A stretch of DNA of 64,000 nt from JAGPDB01 sp046331265 (GTDB lineage Bacteria; Actinomycetota; Acidimicrobiia; IMCC26256; JAGPDB01), in the NCBI GenBank assembly GCA_046331265.1, contig JAXLRE010000010.1, positions 3,682 through 67,681 of the forward strand. The letters run 5' to 3'. The translations under genes and the position numbers were made by a program. Positions 50,900 to 59,559 of the stretch are shown here, one piece after another (the stretch's first letter is position 1; every line of letters starts with the position of its first letter). Below the pieces are notes generated by a model. The model had not been told where the DNA came from and did not search any database. It worked only from the letters and a program-made list of their open reading frames with translations.

Positions 50900-51202
50900 T
50901 TAAGAAATATATTGCGATTCTGGAATTCTCAAAACCATATGTCGCACAACTTCGGTATTAAGTCCTAATTGTCGTGAAAGTTCAGTCATAGCATCTGGCT
51001 CTGCTTTTGCTTGCAAGACCACGTAGTAGCCTTCATTCTTTTTATTAATTGGGTAGGCAAATTTTCTCTTACCCCAGTGATCTACATTTCCTAGTTGACC
51101 GCCAGCTTTTTTAATCTGGTCGCAATACGAGGTTGTAGCTTTTTTAACATCATTTTCTTCGTTATCTTGATCGAAAATGACCATGACTTCATATGGACGC
51201 AC
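50900..51202 (-). CDS. rpsF: Ribosomal protein bS6
   Basis: A 100-aa small-subunit protein that pairs with bS18. RPYEVMVIFDQ, GGQLGNVDHWGKRKFAYPINKKNEGYYVV and the closing VVRHMVLRIPE are the standard bS6 text. Start is GTG 51202, set by AAGGAG eight bases upstream. First gene of rpsF-ssb-rpsR-rplI. Confidence 0.97.
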   Translation of the reverse strand: MRPYEVMVIFDQDNEENDVKKATTSYCDQIKKAGGQLGNVDHWGKRKFAYPINKKNEGYYVVLQAKAEPDAMTELSRQLGLNTEVVRHMVLRIPESQYIS

Positions 51203-51359
51203 TTTTTCTCCTTTGGATCGCCAATGAACATTTATGTTCGCGAGTTCGTAGATTCATATCTATCGTGCAAATAAATAGATGCAACGAACAGGTTTACAAG
51301 GTTGTAAATTCTAATATAAAAGGTCGTTTTTACGCGAAACGAAGAGGATCGGTCTTCAT

Positions 51360-52271
51360 TTATCTATATCTTGGCTGAAAAGGAATCACTATGCCATCAT
51401 CTGTTGTTGATCCAGGGATTTTGCCCTTAAATCTTGAACCCAACTTACCTAAACGAGGAGTGTGTTCCCTTATTTCACCTGAATCATCTACAACTCCAAA
51501 CGTTGGTTTTTCTACCGATGGATGTTCAGAATCTATAGCAGCTTGTTCCTTTTCTCTTAATAATGCTTCTCTTAAGTTCGTTACTGCTACTTGTGGCGAT
51601 TCGTGAATTAGTTGGCATGTTGTTTGTGGTTTTGAAGCATCACTTGCGCTTCTATGCTCAGTGCCTTGTTGTTTTGCTCGTTCGATAACTGAAATCACGA
51701 CAACACGATCAAAATAAATAGCTGGGGTATTACTTCCAGCTTCTATTGGATCAGGAAAATAACCAGCATCATGCATTTCAGACAATATTTCAATGCCATC
51801 ACTTAAAACCGCGTATGCAATATCTTCAGCTAAATCAATTGGTAGTTCTGCTAACGGTTTGGCTTCTATGCCAACAATTTTTTCCTGTTTGCCAGAAAAC
51901 CTGAGATGCGAAGCAGCAAAAAGTCTTTCTAAAGTTCCTCTAAATCCTTTGACAAAACCTATAGCGTTATCTCTATCAAGTCCATAGAAAAAATCGTCAT
52001 CTGTAGATTTAAAAGGAATGTTGATTACACCATCTTTTACTGAATACAATTCTAAAGCTAGTGATAGAACATCCGAATAAATTCGGCCGATACGAATTTT
52101 CATTTCATTTGAAAGATCGAGACCTTCGATCTTGTTTGCTTTTATATAGTCTCGAATAGCATCTATATATAGGTCGACAAAAGCATCCTTGTTAGAACCC
52201 GAAGAACGATCCTCGCCGTTTCTAACAAGCTCATGGACTTTTGTACTGTCCTCAATATCCGAATCACTCAT
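51360..52271 (-). CDS. Hypothetical cytoplasmic protein
   Basis: A 303-aa soluble protein, not recognised. The acidic N-terminus (1-30) is followed by a mostly helical domain (30-195) with LYIDAIRDYIKANKIEGLDL, FVKGFRGTLERLFAASHLRF and PIDLAEDIAYAVLSDGIEI, then a low-complexity C-terminal half. No catalytic motif. It has no ribosome site; TATATA or TAATAT lies close before ATG. It is upstream of rpsF on the same strand, about 157 bp away, and may be cotranscribed. Confidence 0.6.
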   Translation of the reverse strand: MSDSDIEDSTKVHELVRNGEDRSSGSNKDAFVDLYIDAIRDYIKANKIEGLDLSNEMKIRIGRIYSDVLSLALELYSVKDGVINIPFKSTDDDFFYGLDRDNAIGFVKGFRGTLERLFAASHLRFSGKQEKIVGIEAKPLAELPIDLAEDIAYAVLSDGIEILSEMHDAGYFPDPIEAGSNTPAIYFDRVVVISVIERAKQQGTEHRSASDASKPQTTCQLIHESPQVAVTNLREALLREKEQAAIDSEHPSVEKPTFGVVDDSGEIREHTPRLGKLGSRFKGKIPGSTTDDGIVIPFQPRYR

Positions 52272-52326
52272 AAGGACTTATATATTACAACATTTTTAAT
52301 ATTTTACACAATTAGGACAATTAGCT

Positions 52327-53232
52327 CTAGGCTGGGTGTTTTTCGCTGTTTTCCCTGCTAGAAGCATCATTTGCCGTATTTTTATCTAGCTTTTGAAGCT
52401 CGGAAACAACATCATCTGCCATATGATAAGTCTCTTCAGACGATGGGAAGGTTTTATTTCTTACATCATCACAATAATTTTTTAATGCTTTGACAGCTTT
52501 TTCTTCGATATTTTCATATTCGCGCACAAATTTTGGTTTCTTAGAATCGCCTATTCCTAATATGTCATGAATTACAAGTACTTGTCCGTCGACATGTCTA
52601 CCAGCCCCAATTCCTATAACTGGTATTGAAAGTTCTTCGGTAATAGTTCGACTTAAAGCATCAGGAACACATTCAATTACCAACATTGAAGCTCCGGCAT
52701 TAGCGACAGCACGAGAGTCTTCTAAAACTTTTTGTGCTTTAGAAAATTCTTTACCTTGAACATTATATGACCCAAGTTCAAGTATCGATTGAGGTGTTAA
52801 ACCGACATGAGCAACAACAGGAATTTGTGCAGCAACTAAAGCTCTGATCGTATCTACACGTTCAACTCCACCTTCAACCTTTACTGCATTTGCACCAGCG
52901 TGAATTAATTTAATTGCATTACTCACTGCTTGTTCAGGACTTACGTGATAGCTACCCCATACCATGTCCACTACGACAGGTAATTTTTCATTTACTCGAC
53001 AAACCGCACGGACCAACATTTCCATTTCTTCTTGTGTCATAGAGATCGTAGACTCGTAACCAAGCATTACCATTGCTGCGGAATCGCCAACTAAAACAAT
53101 ATCTGCTTGTGCTTTATCGGCATATCGCATTGTTGGGGCGTCATATGCTGTCACCATAACAATTGGATCAGCATCGTTTGACGATTTTCTTGAACAAAGA
53201 GTGTGAAAATCTTTACTGGCATTAATTGTCAT
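52327..53232 (-). CDS. panB: Ketopantoate hydroxymethyltransferase
   Basis: An enzyme of about 301 aa making ketopantoate for pantothenate and coenzyme A. The barrel has VMVTAYDAPTMRYADKA, VLVGDSAAMVMLGYEST, VVVDMVWGSYHVSPEQA, AVKVEGG, VAHVGLTPQS and IGIGAGRHVDGQVLVIHDILG, all PanB signatures; metal-binding Asp and catalytic Glu are in DSAAM and VIECVP. Start taken at ATG 53232, which lies seven bases after TAACAT; ATG 53250 is the alternative and the frame is open to 53316. A 40-residue C-terminal tail is Lys/Asp-rich. Coenzyme A links it to the phosphopantetheinyl transferase at 42909. Confidence 0.94.
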   Translation of the reverse strand: MTINASKDFHTLCSRKSSNDADPIVMVTAYDAPTMRYADKAQADIVLVGDSAAMVMLGYESTISMTQEEMEMLVRAVCRVNEKLPVVVDMVWGSYHVSPEQAVSNAIKLIHAGANAVKVEGGVERVDTIRALVAAQIPVVAHVGLTPQSILELGSYNVQGKEFSKAQKVLEDSRAVANAGASMLVIECVPDALSRTITEELSIPVIGIGAGRHVDGQVLVIHDILGIGDSKKPKFVREYENIEEKAVKALKNYCDDVRNKTFPSSEETYHMADDVVSELQKLDKNTANDASSRENSEKHPA

Positions 53233-53304
53233 AATCATAATGTTAGCCATGAAATAGTTCTCATGAAAAAAAATGCTTTGAAGTGGAGTTATTAACAGAT
53301 GATC

Positions 53305-53334
53305 ATGACCAATCAAACATTTTTAACTTAGGAT
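53305..53334 (+). promoter_or_regulatory. Promoter of the GT-C-like gene (leaderless GTG)
   Basis: ATGACC (53305-53310), 18 bp, TAGGAT (53329-53334), then seven bases and GTG 53342. TAGGAT contains AGGA, so a Shine-Dalgarno reading is also possible. Confidence 0.4.
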
Positions 53335-53341
53335 AGTTAAA

Positions 53342-54850
53342 GTGAAAGCATTCATAACTAAACACTTTGACAAAATTGTATTAATAAAACTTATTGCTAT
53401 TGGTTTCATTCTTCGCATTTGGATTTCTTCGTCAAAGTTAAGCAATGTAGATGAAAATACAGCATTATCATTTTTAATCGGTAGAGATATATCCCGTGGT
53501 CGCTTACTTGCATATCGTTATGAACATTTTTTTGGAGGAACGCTTGAGTATTTAGTCGCTACTCCAATAATTGCTCTAATTAAAAGTGTCACTCTATCGC
53601 AAATGTTAATTTCACTTGTTTTTCTCATTGGAACATCCTGCATTTATTATTTTGGGTTTCAAAGAACTCAATACAGAAAAACAATGAGATATGTTCTTGC
53701 TTGTTTGTGGATTTGGCCTGGATTCTTTTTAATTTCTAACACGAAATTTTCGGGTATTTTCGCTGTAATCATGTTGCTGCAAGTGGCCATACTTGCAAGC
53801 GCATATTATGCAGCACACTCATTAATAAATAGAAAATATTTTTTGATATTTGCCTTTTTATGTGGGCTCAGCGTTTGGGTTTTTCCAATTTCAATCTTTA
53901 CTTGTATCACATCTTATATTTGGATTATTAAATCTTCTCCTGGATTAAAGCCACAACGCTTAAGAGCATTTGCAATTTTTGCTTTAGGGTCTTCGTTCTT
54001 AATCGCATTAACTATAAGCGAAAAAGGGGCTAATTTACTTAGATTTTACGATAAGTCAATACATACGGATATTGACAAACCTAATGCACTAATAAATTTG
54101 TCGGATATATTTTCAATGACAGTTTCTAATGAGCACAAACTTGTCTTTTATCAGACGCCATTAATGCTTTCAATAATATTTTCATTATGTACAATTGCCT
54201 TGATAGCTTTTCTGATCAAAGGAGCCATTGGAGCTGCAAAAACAAAGATAAGTGATTTCGCTTTTCTAATGTTAATAATTAGTGCATGCCAAATCGTTCT
54301 TTTAATAATTCTTTATGTGTTCTCAATTAATGTGCCTTCAATATTTTTGATAACACTTGTCGCGCCTGTTGTGTTCCTTATATTTAATTCATCAACAAAT
54401 AAAATTGTTATCTCATCAATAATTTTTTGCATGTTCGTTTCTTCATGCATTTATCTGTACTCTACTTCGAAAAATTTTAACAACTACGTCTCAGATAATA
54501 AAGGTAGAGCAACATTTTTGATTGAGCAGGTGGCCGCGCAAAGAATATTGTCAAACCATCAGCTTGCATATCCACTTACATTAAGTAACGACGAGAAAGT
54601 TTTAGTCTCACCGTTTGACGCAAACTACTTTGACTCAAAAATCCGGAGCCAAACCTCAACAAGAACAGATGCAGTACTAATTGATACAAACATAAAAAAT
54701 GAGAGAAACACTATGCTCTGCATTCAATCATATTTTCAGCAAGGTTTTGTATCTAAGAGTTCATCGAATTTAAAAATCTATTTAGTTCCTAAAAAATTTA
54801 AATCGAAGGTTTCCAGCATTGCTGAAGAATGCAGTAAAGTTACGACATAA
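53342..54850 (+). CDS. Membrane glycosyltransferase-like protein (GT-C fold)
   Basis: A 502-aa protein with about eleven hydrophobic helices and a 120-residue C-terminal soluble domain. After helix 1 comes LSNVDENTALSFLIGRDISRG, an acidic motif at the first outer loop as in GT-C enzymes (PMT/ArnT/GT39), followed by FFGGTLEYLVATP. GT-C enzymes use polyprenyl-phosphate sugars on the outer membrane face. Donor and acceptor are unknown. First of three genes (GT-C, GH5-like, DUF1996) apparently devoted to an extracellular polysaccharide. Confidence 0.65.
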   Translation: MKAFITKHFDKIVLIKLIAIGFILRIWISSSKLSNVDENTALSFLIGRDISRGRLLAYRYEHFFGGTLEYLVATPIIALIKSVTLSQMLISLVFLIGTSCIYYFGFQRTQYRKTMRYVLACLWIWPGFFLISNTKFSGIFAVIMLLQVAILASAYYAAHSLINRKYFLIFAFLCGLSVWVFPISIFTCITSYIWIIKSSPGLKPQRLRAFAIFALGSSFLIALTISEKGANLLRFYDKSIHTDIDKPNALINLSDIFSMTVSNEHKLVFYQTPLMLSIIFSLCTIALIAFLIKGAIGAAKTKISDFAFLMLIISACQIVLLIILYVFSINVPSIFLITLVAPVVFLIFNSSTNKIVISSIIFCMFVSSCIYLYSTSKNFNNYVSDNKGRATFLIEQVAAQRILSNHQLAYPLTLSNDEKVLVSPFDANYFDSKIRSQTSTRTDAVLIDTNIKNERNTMLCIQSYFQQGFVSKSSSNLKIYLVPKKFKSKVSSIAEECSKVTT

Positions 54851-54910
54851 GCAATAAACATTTATGCGAATAAAGTTGCTTTTAGCGAATACATAACAAA
54901 AACTATATAG

Positions 54911-54922
54911 TCGTTATAACGA
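54911..54922. promoter_or_regulatory. 12-bp palindrome upstream of the GH5-like gene
   Basis: TCGTTATAACGA is a perfect palindrome 8 bp before the -35 of the GH5-like gene; a possible regulator site. Confidence 0.35.
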
Positions 54923-54929
54923 ATACTCC

Positions 54930-54958
54930 TTGAAGATACGCACATAGTGTCATATCTT
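54930..54958 (+). promoter_or_regulatory. Promoter of the GH5-like gene (leaderless GTG)
   Basis: TTGAAG (54930-54935), 17 bp, TATCTT (54953-54958), then seven bases and GTG 54966. It decides the start against an upstream in-frame TTG at 54957. Confidence 0.6.
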
Positions 54959-54965
54959 GAAAAAT

Positions 54966-56234
54966 GTGAACCTGCCCAAGCACAACAAAAAAACGAAAAT
55001 TATTTTTTTATCAGCCCTTATAGCTTCATTGTTACTCTTAGTTTTGATTTTGTTGCCTGCTACTGCTGCAAACACACAAGACAGAATTAACCTTGCCGAC
55101 GGATCAACCCAAATAATTAAAAATGCTGCTGTTAAAAATGGTTATGTCGAGTTCGGTTCTACAACAACCACAACAGTTCCATCGACCACTCCAACGACTC
55201 CTTCAGTTCCTACCGGGAAATTTTATGTAGTCGGAAAACAAATAGTTGACCCAGACGGAAACATTTTTATTCCAATGGGCGCTAACGTAGCAATCAGACA
55301 GGGTCAATACGAAACAGGGTATATTTTCAATGTCAACGGAACAGCGACTGACCATTCTCAAGATGTTTTAAATTGGGGATGGAATACAGTAAGAGTTAAT
55401 TTAATATTTTTTCCAGAAAGCGGATCGCCAACTAAAGACGAAATATTCCAAGGCCTATCGAAATTTATAAATGAATACACATCCAAAAAAATAGTCGTGC
55501 TAATTGATACGCACGATGCTACAGGGCAAAACCTTCCTCCAAGCGATCCAAAAGTTCAAAAAATATTGGGATACTTAGATGAGTTAACAAAAACATATAG
55601 CAACAATCCTTACGTCTGGTTTAACGGTTTGAACGAACCTTTTCAAGATGATGATCCAACATCTTTAACAAATTGGATTGCACAACAAAACGCCGTTTAT
55701 CAAACTATAAGAAAAAATGCACCGAACAATATTTTTGTTGCAGATCTTCCAGGATATGGAAACTCTGTTGAATCTCTGGTTGATGGAAATTTAGGAAACT
55801 TTAGTTCATCAAAATGTAATGTTGTTTATTCATGGCATGATTACGGATACATAAATGGATACGCAGATGACGCGACACACAAAATATATTATGAAAAACT
55901 CGCATCTAAAAATATTGCAGTTTTAATTGGTGAAATTGGCGATCCGCTAACCCTTAATGAAGGAACAGCTGGAAGTCCAGCACAAAACAGAATCGGTGCC
56001 TATGCTGCAATGAAATATGCTCCAGCAAATGGTTTTGGAATCTTATGGTGGCACGCAACTGGCGACAGTTCTGTATTTTTGACGTATTCATTAATGCAAG
56101 ATCGAAGTGCTCCATGGCCTGCAGCAACCACTGGACAAGGGTTATCTGCTGCAGGAAAAACATTTTGGGATTTAACACATCCTAAAAAAACTACCGCGAA
56201 ATTTACAGGAAACATTGCTGACTCTCACTGTTAA
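54966..56234 (+). CDS. Secreted GH5-like glycoside hydrolase (cellulase family)
   Basis: About 422 aa. A signal/anchor helix at about 9-32 ends ...LPATAAN; a Thr/Pro linker (about 65-80) follows. The catalytic barrel starts GKFYVVGKQIVDPDGNIFIPMGANV. WNTVRVNLIFFP, VLIDTHDATGQ and WFNGLNEPFQ (acid/base Glu after Asn) and VLIGEIGD (nucleophile Glu) are the GH5 (clan A) landmarks. It probably cleaves a beta-glucan or mannan outside the cell. It is 13 bp upstream of the DUF1996 gene and so cotranscribed. The start (GTG 54966) is set by the promoter; an in-frame TTG lies at 54957. Confidence 0.85.
   Translation: MNLPKHNKKTKIIFLSALIASLLLLVLILLPATAANTQDRINLADGSTQIIKNAAVKNGYVEFGSTTTTTVPSTTPTTPSVPTGKFYVVGKQIVDPDGNIFIPMGANVAIRQGQYETGYIFNVNGTATDHSQDVLNWGWNTVRVNLIFFPESGSPTKDEIFQGLSKFINEYTSKKIVVLIDTHDATGQNLPPSDPKVQKILGYLDELTKTYSNNPYVWFNGLNEPFQDDDPTSLTNWIAQQNAVYQTIRKNAPNNIFVADLPGYGNSVESLVDGNLGNFSSSKCNVVYSWHDYGYINGYADDATHKIYYEKLASKNIAVLIGEIGDPLTLNEGTAGSPAQNRIGAYAAMKYAPANGFGILWWHATGDSSVFLTYSLMQDRSAPWPAATTGQGLSAAGKTFWDLTHPKKTTAKFTGNIADSHC
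55160..55208 (+). repeat. ACN-repeat tract encoding a Thr/Pro linker (GH5-like gene)
   Basis: A run of ACA/ACC/ACT codons encodes TTTTTVPSTTPTTPSVP. It separates the membrane anchor from the catalytic domain. Confidence 0.8.
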
Positions 56235-56247
56235 GAATGGAATCTAA

Positions 56248-58365
56248 GTGAAAAAACTAAAGACAATAAGTAACATGAAACAACTTACAGCATTAGTTGC
56301 TTTATGTGCATTGTCGGTTTTGTTTTTGTCTTCAACAAGTCCTGCATACGCATCGGAATCTATTCGTAAATCTAGTTCAACATGTTATATAGAAAACTCT
56401 GCATATCGAATTAGCTCAAAAATCCCTATTGCAAATAGCTCGAGTCAAACAATTTGGATAAAGGTAAAAGTTAATCACTTAGCAAGAATAAAAGTAGAGA
56501 TTGATCAGAGCACTTGCGTAAGTTCAAGAATCTATTCTACTAACGGACAATGGAAGTTTATTCAAATAACTCGGCCAACTGCATACGTGCAAGAAGGTAA
56601 TCATGAAATAGTAATTGGTGCTTCACATTCAGATTTAAATTGGTCTACTTTATGGATTTTTCCGAGCAGTTCAATCTGTACACCAAATATAGATACAATC
56701 AATATTGTTTGCAATAGTGCAACAGGTGCAGCAACGAAACTATATGCCAGCGGAGTTTCATCATTGGTATATCCAAAAGTAACAACAAGCACTACTACGA
56801 CGACCACGACCACCGCAGCGCCAACTACAACAACCACTCCAACGACTATTCCGCCAACAACGACCACAACTCCAGCAAACACAAACTGTTTTGCCAATTC
56901 TGTGGGAGTAGTTTCACACCCTATAGATCTTTCAAGTTCAGGCACTCAACAGATATGGTTAAATATTTCTACTAGTTCAAATAGCAACATCTCACTACTA
57001 TTCGATTCAAAAACTTGTTTAAACGAAACTGTTTTATCTACAAATTCAAGTTTTAAATGGATAAATTTAAGTTCGCTAACAACATCTTTGACTTCGGGAT
57101 ACCATGATGTATCAATCGGATCTAGCTTAAACGGAACAAAGCTATCTACAGTTTTGATTTTCAATTCAAACATTAAATGTGTTCCAACCAATGATGGCAC
57201 AAACTGTCCAATCCCACCCGTGACGACAACAACTACTACTACAACTCTGCCGCCAACACCGACCACTAAACCGACTACTACAACCCCACCTACACAAACA
57301 ACCGCTTCTAATGACAATGCAGCTCTTGAAAAGTTCCGCAACTTTAATAGTCAATATGAGCGGAATTCTTCAACGCCTTCTTCATTACTTCCTTTGAATT
57401 TATTAACTCGAAAATCAAACCCAAGCCCATCAATTTTCTTATCTTCTCCAGGCGGAGGAAAATTTAGAACATCATGTGACTTCTCACACTTGGCTTACGA
57501 TGACCCAATCATAAAGCCAAACCTTCCCGGAAAATCACACTTGCATATGTTCTACGGGAATACTAAAACCAATGCATTTTCTACTGCTAATTCAATTGTA
57601 AATTCAGGTGGCAGTACTTGTGATGGATTCGAAGCAAATAGAACTGCATATTGGGTTCCTGCGATGCTAGATGCGTCGGGTAATGCACGTATACCTAATG
57701 GCATGGTTGTCTATTACAAGTCTGAAGGTATAGCTAAACCCGCTAATGGGTTTGAAGATATTCCTCAAGGTCTAAAAATAATTGCCGGTAACGCAAACGC
57801 AACAAGTCCACAAACACTTCAATACAACAATGGCTTTGGATGCGGAAACATGTTTATAAATCCGACTTCTTCTTTAATTCCATCGTGCGATAGCTCAACC
57901 GGTTTCATGTTGAAAGTTCATTTCCCCCGTTGTTGGGATGGCTCATTTGATTTTGACCCTACCAGTCCACAAAAACACGTCACCTACGAGGTAAATGGAC
58001 AATGCCCTTCAACACATCAAAAAATATTTACAGGTATAACAGTTTTATTCGATTGGGATTTAGCTCCTGGTGAAACTACAGCAGGCTGGCACTTAGCTAG
58101 CGATGAAGTTCCAGGCGGAACAACAAAACCTGGCGGAACGACATTGCATGGTGATTGGTTCGGTGGTTGGAATAATGAAATCATGCATTCATGGAACCAG
58201 AATTGTTCAAATGCACTTTGGGATTGCAGTCTTAGGTATCTAGGAAACAATGGGCACTTAACAGGAGTACCTGATGGTGGTGTCAACGAACTTATACCAA
58301 CATTAAATAAACAAGATACTCTTGGACCAATAGCTTGCGTATTGCCAAAGCGAACGAATACCTAA
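56248..58365 (+). CDS. Secreted multidomain protein with DUF1996 domain and Thr-rich linkers
   Basis: A 705-aa exported protein (signal peptide ending SPAYASE). Two related beta-sandwich domains (about 38-172 and 215-318, each Cys-paired, with QTIWIKVKV / QQIWLNIST strands and an H-E-I-V-I-G-A-S / H-D-V-S-I-G-S-S motif) resemble carbohydrate-binding modules. Thr/Pro linkers join them to a C-terminal DUF1996 domain (about 390-700). That domain shows GGGKFRTSCDFSHLAYDDPI, GKSHLHMFYGN and KVHFPRCWDG, and is mainly known from fungi and some actinobacteria as a secreted unknown domain. With the GH5-like neighbour it suggests polysaccharide binding or processing. GTG start, 13 bp after the GH5-like gene. 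Confidence 0.82.
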   Translation: MKKLKTISNMKQLTALVALCALSVLFLSSTSPAYASESIRKSSSTCYIENSAYRISSKIPIANSSSQTIWIKVKVNHLARIKVEIDQSTCVSSRIYSTNGQWKFIQITRPTAYVQEGNHEIVIGASHSDLNWSTLWIFPSSSICTPNIDTINIVCNSATGAATKLYASGVSSLVYPKVTTSTTTTTTTTAAPTTTTTPTTIPPTTTTTPANTNCFANSVGVVSHPIDLSSSGTQQIWLNISTSSNSNISLLFDSKTCLNETVLSTNSSFKWINLSSLTTSLTSGYHDVSIGSSLNGTKLSTVLIFNSNIKCVPTNDGTNCPIPPVTTTTTTTTLPPTPTTKPTTTTPPTQTTASNDNAALEKFRNFNSQYERNSSTPSSLLPLNLLTRKSNPSPSIFLSSPGGGKFRTSCDFSHLAYDDPIIKPNLPGKSHLHMFYGNTKTNAFSTANSIVNSGGSTCDGFEANRTAYWVPAMLDASGNARIPNGMVVYYKSEGIAKPANGFEDIPQGLKIIAGNANATSPQTLQYNNGFGCGNMFINPTSSLIPSCDSSTGFMLKVHFPRCWDGSFDFDPTSPQKHVTYEVNGQCPSTHQKIFTGITVLFDWDLAPGETTAGWHLASDEVPGGTTKPGGTTLHGDWFGGWNNEIMHSWNQNCSNALWDCSLRYLGNNGHLTGVPDGGVNELIPTLNKQDTLGPIACVLPKRTNT
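56781..56874 (+). repeat. First ACN-repeat tract (Thr-rich linker) in the DUF1996 gene
   Basis: Mostly ACA/ACC/ACG/ACT codons, encoding a linker of Thr with a few Pro and Ala between the two beta-sandwich domains. Such tracts are prone to length change by slippage. Confidence 0.85.
57220..57303 (+). repeat. Second ACN-repeat tract (Thr/Pro linker) in the DUF1996 gene
   Basis: A second run of ACN and CCN codons between the second beta-sandwich and the DUF1996 domain. Confidence 0.85.
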
Positions 58366-58371
58366 AGTTAT

Positions 58372-58764
58372 CTAGTTACGGTCTTCTCGTCTAATTAAAA
58401 AATTCCATTTACATTTAGTACATACTTCAACAAGATACCGATGATAAGACTTTCCTGTCTTATCTGCTTTCGCGATTTGATCATGTTCAATTACTGGACG
58501 ACCGTTTGTTTTTCGTAAGTTATCCCCATATAAATAGCTGACTTCAAATAATGGAGAACGAACATCTTCTTCAGCGCAAATAGGGCATTCCCTTTGCGTT
58601 TGATGACCATAATTAGTTGCAACTCTTAAAAGTTCTGGATGTGCATCACAAACATCGAGACGAGTTAGCAAGCCTCTTCGATAATCACGCAAAATTGACC
58701 TTTTAGCCAAGGCATAATCAATATGTGGAAGATTCTCTTTAGGCTGAAAAGCTTCTTTTGACAT
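58372..58764 (-). CDS. DUF5318 family actinobacterial protein
   Basis: A 130-aa soluble protein. C60-P-I-C63 and C115-T-K-C118 form a probable zinc site; the N-terminus IDYALAKRSILRDYRRGLLTRLDVCDAHPELLR and YLYGDNLRKTNGRPV are typical of DUF5318. In Mycobacterium the DUF5318 gene (Rv0049) is close to padR and ino1, as here, which supports the call. Function unknown. TAGAAT lies six bases before ATG with TTGTAA 16 bp upstream, so the mRNA is leaderless. Confidence 0.85.
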   Translation of the reverse strand: MSKEAFQPKENLPHIDYALAKRSILRDYRRGLLTRLDVCDAHPELLRVATNYGHQTQRECPICAEEDVRSPLFEVSYLYGDNLRKTNGRPVIEHDQIAKADKTGKSYHRYLVEVCTKCKWNFLIRREDRN

Positions 58765-58770
58765 TTTTAC

Positions 58771-58798
58771 ATTCTAGCGGGGAGACCTGGCCTTACAA
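58771..58798 (-). promoter_or_regulatory. Promoter of the DUF5318 gene (leaderless)
   Basis: On the minus strand TTGTAA (58798-58793), 16 bp, TAGAAT (58776-58771), then GTAAAA and ATG 58764. Confidence 0.6.
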
Positions 58799-58851
58799 AA
58801 AGGACAAAAAGCCCTGTAGGTTTTGTCCATCTGGGAGACTATAGCCTCAGT

Positions 58852-58880
58852 ATATATCGAATCGATATATCTGATATAAT
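58852..58880 (+). promoter_or_regulatory. padR promoter with palindromic operator
   Basis: ATATATCGA (58852-58860), A, TCGATATAT (58862-58870) is a perfect 9-bp inverted repeat, followed by TATAAT (58875-58880) and then eight bases to ATG 58889. The palindrome covers the -35 region and most of the spacer, so a bound repressor would block transcription. PadR autoregulation is the obvious reading. Confidence 0.65.
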
Positions 58881-58888
58881 ATCTTGCG

Positions 58889-59500
58889 ATGTTAGCCCTA
58901 TCGATTCTCGGATTATTAATGAGTGAGCCATTACATGGCTATGAGATCCGTAAACAACTCGGCGAGCTAATGGGACTAACTGGTGCAATTTCTTATGGCA
59001 GTCTTTATCCAACCTTGGCAAAACTTCACAGCCAAGGCTTAATTAATACCACTTTTAATACACCTGAAAAAAAGAAGCGAGTTGAAATATTTTCTACTGG
59101 ATCTTTAACAGGTGACATTGTGTTTGGATCGCGTCACATAGAACAAAACAAAACTCCAATACTTTCACCTCGCAAATCAAAAAAGGTTTACTTCATAACT
59201 GAGAAAGGCAAGATCTCTTTCAAAGAAAAATTAGTGACATCGTTTGTTAAGCATGCAGACGACGACCGTGCCTTTGTTGCACATTTAGCATTTCTAGATT
59301 TTGCAACAACTGAAGAAAAACAAACTTTTATTGATGAACGTTCAGATGTTTTACAAAAAAGACTTTTATCTATTCCAATCTCTGATAATCATGCCTTAAA
59401 GCTATGGCATGACGTCGAGCGTGAATATATAGAAAACCAAATCTCATTTCTTCAAAATTTAAATGAGGAAATTATGAGAGTCACAGGGAGCGAAAGATGA
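58889..59500 (+). CDS. PadR-family transcriptional regulator
   Basis: A 203-aa regulator. The N-terminal winged helix is a clear PadR domain (ALSILGLLMSEPLHGYEIRKQLGELMG, then YGSLYPTLAKLHSQGLI). It is interrupted by an insert of about 45 residues (about 65-110) before the wing text VYFITEKGKISF. The C-terminal half is the helical dimerisation domain (VEREYIENQISFLQNLNEEI). It lies 59 bp upstream of ino1, as in mycobacteria (Rv0047c-Rv0046c), so ino1 is a likely target. A palindrome over its own promoter suggests autorepression. Confidence 0.92.
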   Translation: MLALSILGLLMSEPLHGYEIRKQLGELMGLTGAISYGSLYPTLAKLHSQGLINTTFNTPEKKKRVEIFSTGSLTGDIVFGSRHIEQNKTPILSPRKSKKVYFITEKGKISFKEKLVTSFVKHADDDRAFVAHLAFLDFATTEEKQTFIDERSDVLQKRLLSIPISDNHALKLWHDVEREYIENQISFLQNLNEEIMRVTGSER

Positions 59501-59559
59501 GCGACCGCGAACAACGATCGCTTCGCGTGAGTTGTGACTAACTAATAAAGAGGAGACCC

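Noticed and set aside
56781..57303. Possible CRISPR or tandem repeat array
   Set aside because: The repetition is codon-level (Thr/Pro linkers), without regular unit length or spacers. No cas genes occur in the window.
56601..57341. Minus-strand open frames with Val/Gly-rich repeats
   Set aside because: They are the complement of the ACN Thr-linker codons of the DUF1996 gene; repeats avoid stop codons in this frame.
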